Shown one piece after another: positions 35,572 through 45,017 of a DNA stretch of 64,000 nt; the stretch's first letter is position 1; every line of letters starts with the position of its first letter. The DNA is from Nakamurella aerolata (GTDB lineage Bacteria; Actinomycetota; Actinomycetes; Mycobacteriales; Nakamurellaceae): NCBI RefSeq assembly GCF_013002705.1, contig NZ_JABEND010000002.1, positions 575,538 to 639,537 of the forward strand, written 5' to 3'. The translations under genes and the position numbers were made by a program. A model generated the notes under the pieces. That model was given only the letters and a program-made list of their open reading frames with translations, was not told the DNA's origin and ran no database searches.

Positions 35572-36765
35572 GTGACGTCGATGAGCAATGTGACCGGGTC
35601 CGCTGGCACCGAAACGGCCGGGACGGGGGTCGCCGGCACCGCGGGTGCTGCGCCCGGTGCTGCCGCGGCCGGTGCTGCCGGGTCGGGCGAGATCGATCCG
35701 GCGGTCGGTGAGACCGGCGTCGAGGGTTCGCCGGCAGCTCCGGCACCGGCCGCCGCAGGAGCGTCCGCGTCGCGCACCGGCCCGAACTCGGCGCTCGACG
35801 CCGGCGCCAGGGACCAGCGCGCCGCCGCAGCACCGCTGCGCATGATGGCCGTGCACGCCCACCCGGACGACGAGTCCAGCAAGGGTGCAGCGACCCTGGC
35901 CAAGTACTCCGACGAGGGCATCGGCGTGATGGTGGTCTCCTGCACCGGCGGTGAGCGCGGTGACGTCCTCAACCCGAAGTTCGCCGCTGCGGTGGAATCG
36001 GGCGCGGTGGACATGCCGGCGCTGCGGCAGCGCGAAATGGCCGACGCCGCAAGCATTCTGGGGATCTCACACGTGTGGCTCGGATTTCACGACTCCGGCT
36101 ATCACGAGGGTGAGCCGGACACCTGGCAGCTGCCGCCGGACAGCTTCGGTGCGCTCGACCCCGACGTCGAGATCGAGGCGCTGGTCCGGGTGGTGCGGCG
36201 GTTCCGCCCGCAGGTGATGACCACCTACGACGAGAACGGCGGCTACCCGCACCCCGACCACATCCGCTGCCACGTCATCTCGATGGCGGCCTTCGACGCC
36301 GCCGCCGATCCGGCCCGGTACCCGGATGCGGGTGAGCCGTGGCAGGTCAGCAAGATCTACTACAACGGCGGCTTCTCCCGGACCCGGCTGACCGCGATCA
36401 ACGAGGCGGTGAAGTCGGCCACCGGCACCGGCCCGTTCGACGAATGGATCGCCAGGATCGAAGAGAGCGGCCGCCCGGACCGCAGCGACCGGATCACCAC
36501 AAGAGTGCCGGTGGGCGAGTACCTCGAGCGGCGGGACGCCGCACTGCGGGCGCACGCCACCCAGATCGATCCGGACGCGCACTGGTTCGCCGTGCCGCGG
36601 GAGATCGAGGCAAAGGTCTGGGGCACAGACGACTACGAGCTCGCCGAGAGCCGCATTCCGGTTCAGCTGCCCGAGGACGACCTGTTCGCCGGGCTGCGCC
36701 CCTCGGCCTCGGTCGGTGCCGGATCGGCTGACGCCGGTTCTCGATCCGAGCGGGAGTCGGCATGA
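35572..36765 (+). CDS. mca: mycothiol S-conjugate amidase
   Basis: Mca cleaves mycothiol adducts to release mercapturic acids, the mycothiol detoxification step; it marks this organism as mycothiol-using. The 397-residue product has a disordered Ala/Gly N-terminus (about 1-88), then the LmbE/PIG-L fold: VHAHPDDESSKGAATLAKY (zinc site), SCTGGERGDVLNP, GFHDSGYHEGE and YPHPDHIRCH. GTG 35572 is chosen because AGGAAGG sits 6 nt upstream; ATG 35581 is possible. Its stop overlaps the next gene (ATGA). Confidence 0.95.
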   Translation: MTSMSNVTGSAGTETAGTGVAGTAGAAPGAAAAGAAGSGEIDPAVGETGVEGSPAAPAPAAAGASASRTGPNSALDAGARDQRAAAAPLRMMAVHAHPDDESSKGAATLAKYSDEGIGVMVVSCTGGERGDVLNPKFAAAVESGAVDMPALRQREMADAASILGISHVWLGFHDSGYHEGEPDTWQLPPDSFGALDPDVEIEALVRVVRRFRPQVMTTYDENGGYPHPDHIRCHVISMAAFDAAADPARYPDAGEPWQVSKIYYNGGFSRTRLTAINEAVKSATGTGPFDEWIARIEESGRPDRSDRITTRVPVGEYLERRDAALRAHATQIDPDAHWFAVPREIEAKVWGTDDYELAESRIPVQLPEDDLFAGLRPSASVGAGSADAGSRSERESA

Positions 36766-37262
36766 ACGTCGCGGCTGCGGTCGTGATGCTGGCGGCGCCG
36801 CCGCAGCCGCCGGCCGGCGCCGGCCCGGAGTGGGGCAAGGCCGCGCCGATCGGCCTGTTGATCATCCTGTTGATGGCGGCGGCGTTCTTCTTCCTGATGC
36901 GCAACATGAGCCGCAAGGTCAAGCGGGTCAAGCTGGCCGCGGCGCAGCAGGAAGCAGCGCATCAGGCACGCGTTGCGCATGAAGAAGGACGCGTTGCCGA
37001 TGAAGAGGAAGAAGCGGAGCCCGCCGCGGCGGGCGAGCACCGGGCCGCTGCCGGCGACGATGCTGGGGACCTCGACCCGGCGCCCGTCACCGTCGACCCG
37101 GCGCCCGTCACCGGCGATCCTACGCCCGTCACCGACGACCAGGCGCGCGTCGGCGAAGACCAGAACTCGGGCCCGGCATCGGCGCGCACGTCCAGCAGCC
37201 CGCGCCCGGCAGCGGGGAAGTCAGCTGAACAGCAGCAGCCAGATGGCCACGCAGTGACATAG
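36762..37262 (+). CDS. small membrane protein coupled to mca
   Basis: A 166-residue protein: a signal-anchor-like start, one membrane helix (IGLLIILLMAAAFFFLM), a basic segment, an Ala/Glu coiled region (AAAQQEAAHQARVAHEE), then three DPAPVT repeats and a polar tail. Its ATG overlaps the mca stop, so it is co-translated. A small membrane gene holds this place after mca in M. tuberculosis (Rv1083), but similarity is weak. The tail overlaps the end of trhA on the other strand by 42 bp. Confidence 0.72.
   Translation: MNVAAAVVMLAAPPQPPAGAGPEWGKAAPIGLLIILLMAAAFFFLMRNMSRKVKRVKLAAAQQEAAHQARVAHEEGRVADEEEEAEPAAAGEHRAAAGDDAGDLDPAPVTVDPAPVTGDPTPVTDDQARVGEDQNSGPASARTSSSPRPAAGKSAEQQQPDGHAVT
37074..37136 (+). 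repeat. three 21-bp in-frame repeats
   Basis: Units encode DPAPVTV, DPAPVTG and DPTPVTD in the C-terminal tail of the membrane protein. Confidence 0.9.
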
Positions 37263-37901
37263 CGCCGCCAGCGAAACGCAGGCGTGGAAGAACTCGTGGT
37301 AGCCGAAGGTGGCCGGCCACGGGTTCGGCCGGCGGGTGGCGTAGAACACCGCGCCGACGGTGTAGAGCAGGCCGCCGACCATGATGAGCACGGTGGCAGA
37401 AACGCTGGCGTGCAACAGGTCAGGCAGCACGAACACCGCCACCCAGCCCAGCGCGATGTAGATCGGCACCCCCAGCCAGCGCGGCGCCGCCGGCCACAGC
37501 ATCTTGAGCGCCACCCCGCCGAACGCGCCGATCCAGATCACCGTCAACACAACGGTGCTGGTCGGCGGGTGCAGCGCCAGCGCCGCCACCGGCGTGTAGG
37601 TACCCGCGATGAACAGGAAGATCATCGAGTGGTCGGCGCGCTTCATCCAGGTGCGGCTGCGCAACGACCGCCAGGTGTGCAGATGGTAGGTGGCGCTGAT
37701 AGAGAACAGCCCGATCACCGTCAGCCCGTAGATCGAGGTGGCCACCGCCGCGCCCGGTCCGACGGTCGCCGCTGCGATCACCACCAGCACGATCGCGGTG
37801 ACGGCCGCCACCGTCGCCGAGTACAGGTGGATCCAGCCGCGGGCCCGCGGACGCGTCACCGCCGGGGCGGTCGGGTTGGCGCTTGGCGCGGCGAGGCTCA
37901 T
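37221..37901 (-). CDS. trhA: hemolysin III/TrhA (PAQR) family membrane protein
   Basis: A seven-helix membrane protein (226 residues) of the PAQR/hemolysin III family, proposed to act in membrane lipid or energy homeostasis. Features: RGWIHLYSATVAAVTAIVLV, ISATYHLHTWRS with the first metal His, MKRADHSMIFLFIAGTYTPV (HSMIF block) and HEFFHACVSLAALCHCVAI with the last His pair. Located next to a cis-prenyltransferase as in Rv1085c-Rv1086. Start ATG at 37901. Confidence 0.95.
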   Translation of the reverse strand: MSLAAPSANPTAPAVTRPRARGWIHLYSATVAAVTAIVLVVIAAATVGPGAAVATSIYGLTVIGLFSISATYHLHTWRSLRSRTWMKRADHSMIFLFIAGTYTPVAALALHPPTSTVVLTVIWIGAFGGVALKMLWPAAPRWLGVPIYIALGWVAVFVLPDLLHASVSATVLIMVGGLLYTVGAVFYATRRPNPWPATFGYHEFFHACVSLAALCHCVAIWLLLFS

Positions 37902-38060
37902 GACGTCAACTATCCCGGTCCGGTCGGCTGCGGGCCAGCGGCAGCGGCAAGCTGCGCGCGGATTCACAGCCCACCGGGCGACGTCGCCGGCGTTTTCGGC
38001 ATCGCGGCCGGGCGCCGGATCGATGGCCCTGACGGGTCGGCTGGTGGGTAGGGTGGGCGC

Positions 38061-38867
38061 GTGAGGTTGCCGGGTGTCCTTTACCGCCTGTACGAGCGCA
38101 AGCTCACCAGAGAACTCGTCGGGGCGCAGATCCCGCACCACGTCGGACTGCTGATCGACGGCAACCGGCGGTGGGCTCGCAAGGCCGGCTTCGAGAACGT
38201 CAGCGACGGCCACCGGGTCGGCGCCCAACACATCGCCGACCTGCTGCAGTGGTGTGCCCAGGCCGGCATCGGCACCGTCACGGTGTGGCTGCTGTCCACC
38301 GACAACCTGCGCCGCAGCGACGACGAGATCGCCGCGCTGCTGGCGATCATCCCGGACGTCGCCGACGAGATCGCCGCGGACGGGCAGCCGTTCCGGTTGC
38401 GGGTGGTGGGTGCGCTCGAGCTGCTGCCGAGCCAGGTGGCCACCCGGCTGCGCGAGGCCGAGGCGCGCACCGCCGACCGCACCGGGCTGGTGGTGAACCT
38501 GGCGGTGGGCTATGGCGGACGTCAGGAGATTGTCGACGCGGTGCGGTCGCTGCTGCGTGAGACCGCGGACCGGGCCGCCACCGACGGGGCCGAGCTGGCC
38601 GGTGGCGCCGGCGGGATCGATACCCAGCAGCTGATCGATTCGGTCACCATCGACGCGGTGTCCGAGCACCTGTACACCTCGGGTCAGCCGGACCCCGATC
38701 TGGTGATCCGCACCTCGGGCGAGCAGCGGCTGTCGGGCTTTCTGCTGTGGCAGAGCGCGCATTCGGAGTTCTGGTTCTGCGAGGCTTACTGGCCCGACTT
38801 CCGCAGGGTCGACTTTCTCCGGGCGCTCCGGGATTTCGCGGCGCGGCATCGGCGCTTCGGCACCTGA
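38061..38867 (+). CDS. cis-prenyltransferase (isoprenyl diphosphate synthase)
   Basis: A 268-residue member of the undecaprenyl-PP synthase family: VGLLIDGNRRWARKAG with D33 (catalytic Asp), HRVGAQHIADLLQWC, VNLAVGYGGRQEIVDAVR and PDLVIRTSGEQRLSGFLLWQS with EFWFCEAYWPDF. The gene context beside trhA matches Rv1086, which makes the short Z,E-farnesyl diphosphate, so chain length is uncertain; classic UppS is the alternative. Start GTG at 38061. Confidence 0.95.
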   Translation: MRLPGVLYRLYERKLTRELVGAQIPHHVGLLIDGNRRWARKAGFENVSDGHRVGAQHIADLLQWCAQAGIGTVTVWLLSTDNLRRSDDEIAALLAIIPDVADEIAADGQPFRLRVVGALELLPSQVATRLREAEARTADRTGLVVNLAVGYGGRQEIVDAVRSLLRETADRAATDGAELAGGAGGIDTQQLIDSVTIDAVSEHLYTSGQPDPDLVIRTSGEQRLSGFLLWQSAHSEFWFCEAYWPDFRRVDFLRALRDFAARHRRFGT

Positions 38868-38965
38868 CACGCGGCCTAGACTTGCTCGACCGTCTGCGAC
38901 GGCCGTGGCAACGCATTCAGCGGGTGGACGCACCCAGCCGTGGGGAGAGGAGACGACGAACACCC

Positions 38966-40219
38966 ATGACGGATCCGGTGTCGCCGACCGACGGCGGGCA
39001 GCAGCATCCCGCGGCCGACCCGGCCGACCCGGCCGTCCCGCAGCGGCGCCGATCGATGCGCAGCACCCTGATGGGCGCGTTGCGCTGGGTGTTCATTCTC
39101 GTCGTCGTCGCGGTGCTGGTGTGGACCGTCGCCAAGAACTGGGACGGGCTGGTTGCGGCGCTGCACAAACTCAACCCCGGCCTCGTCGTCGTTGCGCTGG
39201 TGCTCTTCATGGGATCGGCGGTGAGCGGGTTCTTCGCCTGGCGAGAGTTGTTGGCAGCGCAGGGGTCTCGGCTGCCGATGCGCCCCGCCGCCGGGGTCTT
39301 CTTCATCGGGCAGCTGGCCAAATACGTGCCGGGCGGGGTCTGGAACATCGTCGCGCAGGCCAGCCTGGCCCGGCGGTTCCGGGTACCCCGCGGGCACAGT
39401 GCCACCGCCGGGGCGATGGCGATGCTGATCGCCCTGCCGGTCTCCGCCGCGGTGGCCGGGATCAGCCTGGCGTTCTCCGGTCACGAGGTTCTCGGGCGGT
39501 ACTGGTGGGCGCTGCTGCTGGTGGTGCCCGTGCCGTTGATCGTGCACCCGCGGGTGCTCGGCAAGCTCTTCGCGCTGGTCGAGCGGGTCACCGGGCGCAC
39601 CCTGCCGTCGCCGGCACTCAGCGGCACCGCGGTCGCCGTTGTGGTGCTGTGCACGGTGATCAACATGGTGCTGTGCGGCGTGCACCTGTGGGTGCTGGCC
39701 TCAGCAGTCGCCGATCGGCAGCCGTCCATCCTGCTGTGCATCGGGATCTTCTCGCTGGCCTGGGTGGCCGGCCCGCTGCTGGTGATCGCGCCGGCCGGAG
39801 CCGGCGTCAGGGAAGCGATCATCGTGCTCGGCTTCTCCGGCTACATGAACACCGGCAGCGCGCTGATGGTGGCGTTGGTGTCGCGCATGCTCAGCATCCT
39901 GGCCGACGTCCTGCTGGCCGGGTTCGCGGCGCTCATCGCCAGGGGCAGCGTCCGGCGAGCCGGTGCGGCGACCGCTGCGGGCACGGCGAGCGCCGGGTCT
40001 CGTCCGGTCGTGGCCGCCGGTGACCACACCGCCGTTGGCGACACCGCTGTTGGCGACACCGCTGTTGGCGACACCGCTGTTGGCGACACCGCCGTCGGCG
40101 GCGACGTCCCAGGGGGCGACACCTCAGTGCCCCCAGCGGGTCCGCCCGGTGCCGCCAGCGCCGCCGGCCGCCGCAGCAACTCCGACCACGGACCCACGCA
40201 AGGAGTGGAACCCGCGTGA
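38966..40219 (+). CDS. lysylphosphatidylglycerol synthase TM-region/AglD-type membrane protein
   Basis: The 417-residue product has about eight membrane helices and the UPF0104 family text: FMGSAVSGFFAWRELL, GVFFIGQLAKYVPGGVWNIVAQ, and the conserved LLVIAPAGAGVREAIIV. These proteins are thought to flip polyprenyl-linked or lipid substrates. It has a disordered N-terminus and a C-terminal tail with five TAVGD repeats. ATG 38966 follows GGAGAGGAGA. It overlaps the following glycosyltransferase start by 4 bp, so both probably act on the same glycan. Confidence 0.9.
   Translation: MTDPVSPTDGGQQHPAADPADPAVPQRRRSMRSTLMGALRWVFILVVVAVLVWTVAKNWDGLVAALHKLNPGLVVVALVLFMGSAVSGFFAWRELLAAQGSRLPMRPAAGVFFIGQLAKYVPGGVWNIVAQASLARRFRVPRGHSATAGAMAMLIALPVSAAVAGISLAFSGHEVLGRYWWALLLVVPVPLIVHPRVLGKLFALVERVTGRTLPSPALSGTAVAVVVLCTVINMVLCGVHLWVLASAVADRQPSILLCIGIFSLAWVAGPLLVIAPAGAGVREAIIVLGFSGYMNTGSALMVALVSRMLSILADVLLAGFAALIARGSVRRAGAATAAGTASAGSRPVVAAGDHTAVGDTAVGDTAVGDTAVGDTAVGGDVPGGDTSVPPAGPPGAASAAGRRSNSDHGPTQGVEPA
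40028..40102 (+). repeat. five 15-bp in-frame repeats
   Basis: Units ACCGCTGTTGGCGAC encode T-A-V-G-D in the cytoplasmic tail of the membrane protein. Confidence 0.95.
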
Positions 40220-42276
40220 GCGCACCGAACCCAGCAGCGCCGACACCCGCCTCGGCGCAGCCGCAACATGCACAGCCGCAACATGCACAGCCGCAACGTG
40301 CACAGCCGCACAATGCCGAGTCGCGGCCGCACGGAGCACACAGCGCCGAGGCGCACCCGCACAGCGCCGAGGCGCTGGGCCGGACGCTCACCTTCGTGGC
40401 CTTCGGCACCTACCAGGCCGACTCCCACCCCAGGGTCAGGGTGCTCATCGAAGGCCTGCGGGAACTGGGGCACCGGGTGGTCGAACTCAACGAACCGCTC
40501 GGGCTTTCGACCGCCGACCGGGTGTCCATGCTCAAGCAGCCATGGCGGGTACCGGCGCTCGGCGCCCGGCTGGTCAACCGCTGGTGGACGCTGGCCAGGC
40601 GCGGCCGGAAACTGCGCAAGCGGTTCGCCGCAGACGGGCAGCAGCCGGACGCGGTGTTGGTCGGCTACCTCGGTCACTTCGACGTGCACCTGGCCCGGCG
40701 GGTGTTCAAGGGCACCCCGATCGTGTTGGACCACTTGATCTTTGCCGCCGGAACCGCGAAGGACCGCGGGCAGAAGTCGCAGCTCATCGGGCGGGCTCTC
40801 GGCGCTATCGACCAGCGCGCGTTGGCCGCCGCCGACGTCATCGTGGTGGACACCGCTGAGCACCAGCAGCGAGTTCCGGATGAGCTTCGCGACCGTTCGG
40901 TGGTGTGCCCGGTGGGGGCCGACGAGTCTTGGTTCAGGGCCGGGACCGAATCCGCCGCCGACGGCACGAGCGGCGACGGCCCGCTGTCCGTCGTCTTCTA
41001 CGGGCTGTACACCCCGCTGCAGGGCGCAACGGTGATCGGCGCGGCCGCCGCCCAACTGGCCGGTGCCCCGGTTCGGATCACCATGATCGGCAAGGGCCAG
41101 GAGCGTGCGGCCGCCGAGCAGGCGGCCGGCGCCGCCGCGCAGGTTGATTGGGTGGATTGGGTACCGGCGGCCGAACTCCCCGCCATCGTCGCGGCCCACG
41201 ACGTTGCCCTCGGCATCTTCGGTGGCACGGTCAAGGCCCGTGAGGTGGTACCGAACAAGGTGTATCAGGCCGCAGCGGCGGGCTGCGCCATCGTCACCGC
41301 GGACACGCCTCCGCAGCGCCGGGTGCTGGGCGAGGCAGCCGAACTCGTTGCGCCGCAAGCAGACCGACTGGCGGCCGACCTGCGGCGGCTGGCCGGCGAC
41401 CGCGAGTTGCTGGCCGAGCGACGCCGGCAGGCCGGCGCACTGGCCGCGGCCGAGTTCACTCCTTGGGCGGTGGCGGCCCCGTTGGTGGCTAAGGTATGCC
41501 CCGTGACTAACACGTCCGGAAGTGCTCCTGCCCCCTCGACCAAGGCGCCGGCGGCGCCGCTGTCGCCCAGAGCGGCGCTGCGCTGGCCGCTGATCAAGCG
41601 CGGCACCCGACGGGTCGCGCCGCGCCGGCTGCTCGAGATCGGCGCTGGTCAAGGCGCTATGGGTGCCAGGTTGGTCGGCCTGACGGACTACTACCTCGCC
41701 GTTGAACCGGACGAGACGTCGTACCAGGCGGCCAAGTCGCGGATCGAGCCGCGCGGCGGCACCGTGGTCAACGGCACCAGCGACGATCTCACCGATCCGG
41801 AACCGTTCGACCTGGTGTGCGCCTTCGAGGTGCTCGAGCACCTGGAGGACGACGCCGGTGCCCTGCGCAGCTGGGCGCCGCTGGTGGCGCCCGGCGGGTA
41901 CGTCCTGGTGTCGGTGCCGGCCTGGCAGCACATGTTCGGGCCGTGGGACAAGGCCGTCGGACACTACCGCAGGTATTCGCCGGACGAGCTCTCACAGTTG
42001 TTCTCCGACAACGGATTCGAGCCGGTCGACGTCAGCCTGTACGGCTGGCCGCTGGCCTTCGCGCTCGAGGCGATCCGCAACCGGGTGGCCACCGGCGAGC
42101 CGAAGTCGGAGGAGTCGGCCTCGCAGCAGACCGCCGAGTCCGGTCGCTGGCTGCAGCCGTCGAGGAAGATCAGCGAGCTGGCCGTCGATATCGGCATCCT
42201 GCCGTTCCAGGGGCTGCAGCGACTGGTGCCCAGCAAGGGCAACGGCATCGTGGCGCTGGCCCGCAAGCGTTCCTGA
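40216..42276 (+). CDS. glycosyltransferase-methyltransferase fusion protein
   Basis: One 686-residue frame. Residues 1-53 are His/Gln/Ala repeats; 54-429 form a GT-B glycosyltransferase (family 4-like: VAFGTYQADSHPRVRVLIEG, VVFYGLYTPLQGA, the EVVPNKVYQAAAAGCAIVTA donor block). After a linker, 460-686 form a class I SAM methyltransferase: LLEIGAGQGAMG, LVCAFEVLEHLEDDAGALR, and a C-terminal YRRYSPDEL. In-frame GTG at 41503, with AAGG upstream, could start the methyltransferase alone. It is coupled to the preceding flippase-like gene (GTGA overlap), suggesting glycan assembly and methyl capping. Confidence 0.88.
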   Translation: MSAPNPAAPTPASAQPQHAQPQHAQPQRAQPHNAESRPHGAHSAEAHPHSAEALGRTLTFVAFGTYQADSHPRVRVLIEGLRELGHRVVELNEPLGLSTADRVSMLKQPWRVPALGARLVNRWWTLARRGRKLRKRFAADGQQPDAVLVGYLGHFDVHLARRVFKGTPIVLDHLIFAAGTAKDRGQKSQLIGRALGAIDQRALAAADVIVVDTAEHQQRVPDELRDRSVVCPVGADESWFRAGTESAADGTSGDGPLSVVFYGLYTPLQGATVIGAAAAQLAGAPVRITMIGKGQERAAAEQAAGAAAQVDWVDWVPAAELPAIVAAHDVALGIFGGTVKAREVVPNKVYQAAAAGCAIVTADTPPQRRVLGEAAELVAPQADRLAADLRRLAGDRELLAERRRQAGALAAAEFTPWAVAAPLVAKVCPVTNTSGSAPAPSTKAPAAPLSPRAALRWPLIKRGTRRVAPRRLLEIGAGQGAMGARLVGLTDYYLAVEPDETSYQAAKSRIEPRGGTVVNGTSDDLTDPEPFDLVCAFEVLEHLEDDAGALRSWAPLVAPGGYVLVSVPAWQHMFGPWDKAVGHYRRYSPDELSQLFSDNGFEPVDVSLYGWPLAFALEAIRNRVATGEPKSEESASQQTAESGRWLQPSRKISELAVDIGILPFQGLQRLVPSKGNGIVALARKRS
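40258..40317 (+). repeat. four 15-bp in-frame repeats
   Basis: Units CAGCCGCAACATGCA encode Q-P-Q-H-A near the N-terminus of the glycosyltransferase fusion. Confidence 0.9.
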
Positions 42277-42465
42277 CCGCGACGGACCCCCGGCCCGACA
42301 CCCAAGGGGCTAGGGTTCGTTCTCATCCGGTTCACAGCGACCGGTCAGCTTGCGCGGGCGTTGCTGTGATGCGCTGTCTGTGCGGTCCGCGGTCGGAAAC
42401 CAGAGCGCGGCGCTGATCGAACTGCCGGTCACCGGGTACCGGGACACACGCACGAAGGAGCGAGC

Positions 42466-43203
42466 ATGTCGACTGCTGGACGCCTGCTGGTGGTGGACGA
42501 CGAGCCGTCGCTGCAAGACATTGTGGCGACCTCCATGCGGTTCCTCGGCTACGACGTCTCGGTGGCGGCAACCGGCAGGGAAGCGGTGAAGGCCGCCACC
42601 GAATCGCAACCCGACCTGATCATCCTCGACGTAATGCTGCCCGACTTCGACGGGCTCGAGGTGATGCGCAGGGTGCGCGCCGCCGGGGTCGATGCCGGCG
42701 TGGTTTTCCTGTCAGCGCGGGACACCCCGGCGGACAAGATCGCCGGGCTGCAGGCCGGCGGTGACGACTACGTCACCAAGCCGTTCGGGCTGGAGGAACT
42801 GGCTGCCAGGGTGTCGGCAGTGCTGCGCCGGGTGCGCCCCGAGGCGGAGAGCGCCGGGCAGATGACGGTCGCCGACCTCACCCTCGACCCGGAGACCTAC
42901 CAGGTGACGCGGGCCGGCAAGGAGGTCGACCTGGCGCCGACCGAGTACAAGATGCTTCGACATCTGATGCTCAACGTCGGGGTGGTGCTGTCCCGCCGGC
43001 AGCTGCTGGACGCGGTGTGGGGCGCGGATTTCTACGGCGACGACTCGGTGGTCGCCACCTACATCTCGTACCTGCGCCGGAAGATCGACACCGACGGACT
43101 CGAACCGCTGATCCACACACATCGCGGGTTCGGCTATGTGTTGCGGGCTCCGCGAAAGAGCGGAACCGCCAGCGGCGGTACCGATGTCAGCACCTCGTCC
43201 TGA
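42466..43203 (+). CDS. OmpR-family response regulator
   Basis: A 245-residue two-component regulator. Receiver: VVDDEPSLQD (acidic pair), phospho-acceptor D55 in LIILDVMLPDFDG, K105 in DDYVTKPFG. DNA-binding domain: winged helix with LAPTEYKMLRHLMLNVG and SRRQLLDAVWG, VVATYISYLRRKID. ATG 42466 follows GAAGGAG. It overlaps the kinase start by 20 bp. The signal and targets are not evident from the window. Confidence 0.97.
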   Translation: MSTAGRLLVVDDEPSLQDIVATSMRFLGYDVSVAATGREAVKAATESQPDLIILDVMLPDFDGLEVMRRVRAAGVDAGVVFLSARDTPADKIAGLQAGGDDYVTKPFGLEELAARVSAVLRRVRPEAESAGQMTVADLTLDPETYQVTRAGKEVDLAPTEYKMLRHLMLNVGVVLSRRQLLDAVWGADFYGDDSVVATYISYLRRKIDTDGLEPLIHTHRGFGYVLRAPRKSGTASGGTDVSTSS

Positions 43204-45010
43204 TCAGGACCCAAGGGTTCAGCGGCGCGAGCCGCTCGCCGGGCCCGGCTCGGCCGCACCGATCACCGGCGGTCTGCGCACCCCGCTGCCGACCGCCCTC
43301 AACCGCAAGGACGCGGCGCCGTCCTACCCGGCGTTCCGGCCGCGTCGGTGGACGCTCAGGGCCAGGCTGACCGCGCTGATGCTGGTGATCGCGGCGGCGG
43401 CCATGGGCACCGTCGACATCCTGCTGCCGATCAACCTGCGCAGTTCGCTGTCCGACTCGATGGACACCAACCTGCGCACGGTGATCGCCTCGATCCAGCA
43501 GCCGTTCAACGTCCGCAGCCTCGCCTACGAGGCGCCCAGCTCCGACGTGGGGCTGACCCTGGTGACCACCGACGGCGTCGCCAAGGTGGTGCGGGCCTCG
43601 ACCGCCGCCGGCGACGCCAACCCGCAGGTCGGCTCCAGCCCGCCCACCACCGGCATCGCCACCGTCGGCGACGTGCACACCAGAGCCAAGTACCGGATCC
43701 TCGCGGTGGCGATCCGGGACGTGGAAACCAACGCGCGGGCCGGGTACGTCGTCGCCTGGGCACCGCTGGCACCGATGTCGGAGGCGGTCGGCGAACTGGT
43801 GGTCACCGCGCTGTTGATCACCGCTGCGGTGTTGATCCTGCTCGGCGCGGTGGCCAGCGTGGTGATCAGGCGAGAACTCAAACCTCTTGAGGCGATGGCG
43901 ACCGCGGCGGACGACATTGCTGCCGGCGACCTCGGCCGGCGTGTCTACCCGGGCTCGGCCGGCACCGAGGTGGCCAGGCTGGGCTATGCGTTCAACGGGA
44001 TGCTCGACGGCATCTCGCAGTTGTTGGACGAACGGGCCCGCAACGAGCAACGGATGCGGCAGTTCCTCGCCGATGCCAGCCACGAACTGCGCACCCCGGT
44101 GGCGGCGGTGCGCGGCTACACCGATCTGTACAAGGCCGGGATGCTGCCCGAGGACGAAGCGGTCGGCCGGGCGATGCAGCGGATGGGTTTCGAGGCCGAC
44201 CGGATGGGCGCGTTGGTCGGTGATCTGTTGACGCTGATCCAGGCGGACAACGAGGGCGCCGAGAAGTACGAGCCGGTCGATCTTGCCGAGGTGTTGACCG
44301 GGGTGGTCGACGACGCCGCGGTGATCGACCCGACCCGCACCTGGCGGATGCTGGACGCCGGCGGCCGGGTGAACCCGCAGGTGGGCACCCCGCCCGACCC
44401 GGAGAGTGAGGACTACGTCCGCTCCGGTGCCGGGGACCGGCAGACCGACCCGCACGGGTTCGCGCCGGTAGGCTCGCCGCGGCCGCTGGTGATCGGCGAC
44501 CGGCACCGGTTGCATCAGGTGTTCGCCAACCTGCTGGCGAACATCCGCACCCACACCGACCCCGGAACCGTCGCCACCGTTCAGGTCGGCGTCACCGGGG
44601 GTGAGGTGACGGTGGTGGTCAGCGACAACGGGCCGGGCGTCAGCGACGCCGACCTGCCCAAGCTGTTCGACCGGTTCTACCGGGTCGATGCCTCGCGCAG
44701 CCGCATCAAGGGCGGCACCGGGCTCGGCCTTTCCATCGTGTCGGCGATCGTCCGCAACCACCGCGGGCGGGTCACCGCTTCGCACACCCCCGGCGGCGGA
44801 CTGACCACAACGGTCACCCTGCCGCTGTGGCTGGAACCGCTGAAAACCCCTGGGGCACCGTCGAAAACGGCGGATCACCCCGACGGGGCGGACGCCGCTG
44901 ACACGCCGAGGACGAGCGAGCGCAGCGGCCCGATCTCGCTGGGCAGCGGCGGCCTTGCGCAGCGGCTGACCGGCGGGCAGCGACGCAACCGGTCACAGCA
45001 ACGGCCGTGA
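43184..45010 (+). CDS. sensor histidine kinase
   Basis: A 608-residue membrane kinase: helix about 61-84, an extracytoplasmic sensor of about 120 residues, helix about 204-228, HAMP (about 229-280), phospho-acceptor H300 in FLADASHELRTPVAAVRG, and a HATPase domain with NLLANIRTHT (N box), VVSDNGPGVSD and KGGTGLGLSIV. A proline/aspartate-rich insert (about 395-430) interrupts the kinase core before the N box. ATG 43184 overlaps the regulator end, so the pair is translated together. Confidence 0.96.
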   Translation: MSAPRPDQDPRVQRREPLAGPGSAAPITGGLRTPLPTALNRKDAAPSYPAFRPRRWTLRARLTALMLVIAAAAMGTVDILLPINLRSSLSDSMDTNLRTVIASIQQPFNVRSLAYEAPSSDVGLTLVTTDGVAKVVRASTAAGDANPQVGSSPPTTGIATVGDVHTRAKYRILAVAIRDVETNARAGYVVAWAPLAPMSEAVGELVVTALLITAAVLILLGAVASVVIRRELKPLEAMATAADDIAAGDLGRRVYPGSAGTEVARLGYAFNGMLDGISQLLDERARNEQRMRQFLADASHELRTPVAAVRGYTDLYKAGMLPEDEAVGRAMQRMGFEADRMGALVGDLLTLIQADNEGAEKYEPVDLAEVLTGVVDDAAVIDPTRTWRMLDAGGRVNPQVGTPPDPESEDYVRSGAGDRQTDPHGFAPVGSPRPLVIGDRHRLHQVFANLLANIRTHTDPGTVATVQVGVTGGEVTVVVSDNGPGVSDADLPKLFDRFYRVDASRSRIKGGTGLGLSIVSAIVRNHRGRVTASHTPGGGLTTTVTLPLWLEPLKTPGAPSKTADHPDGADAADTPRTSERSGPISLGSGGLAQRLTGGQRRNRSQQRP

Positions 45011-45017
45011 CCGAGGA

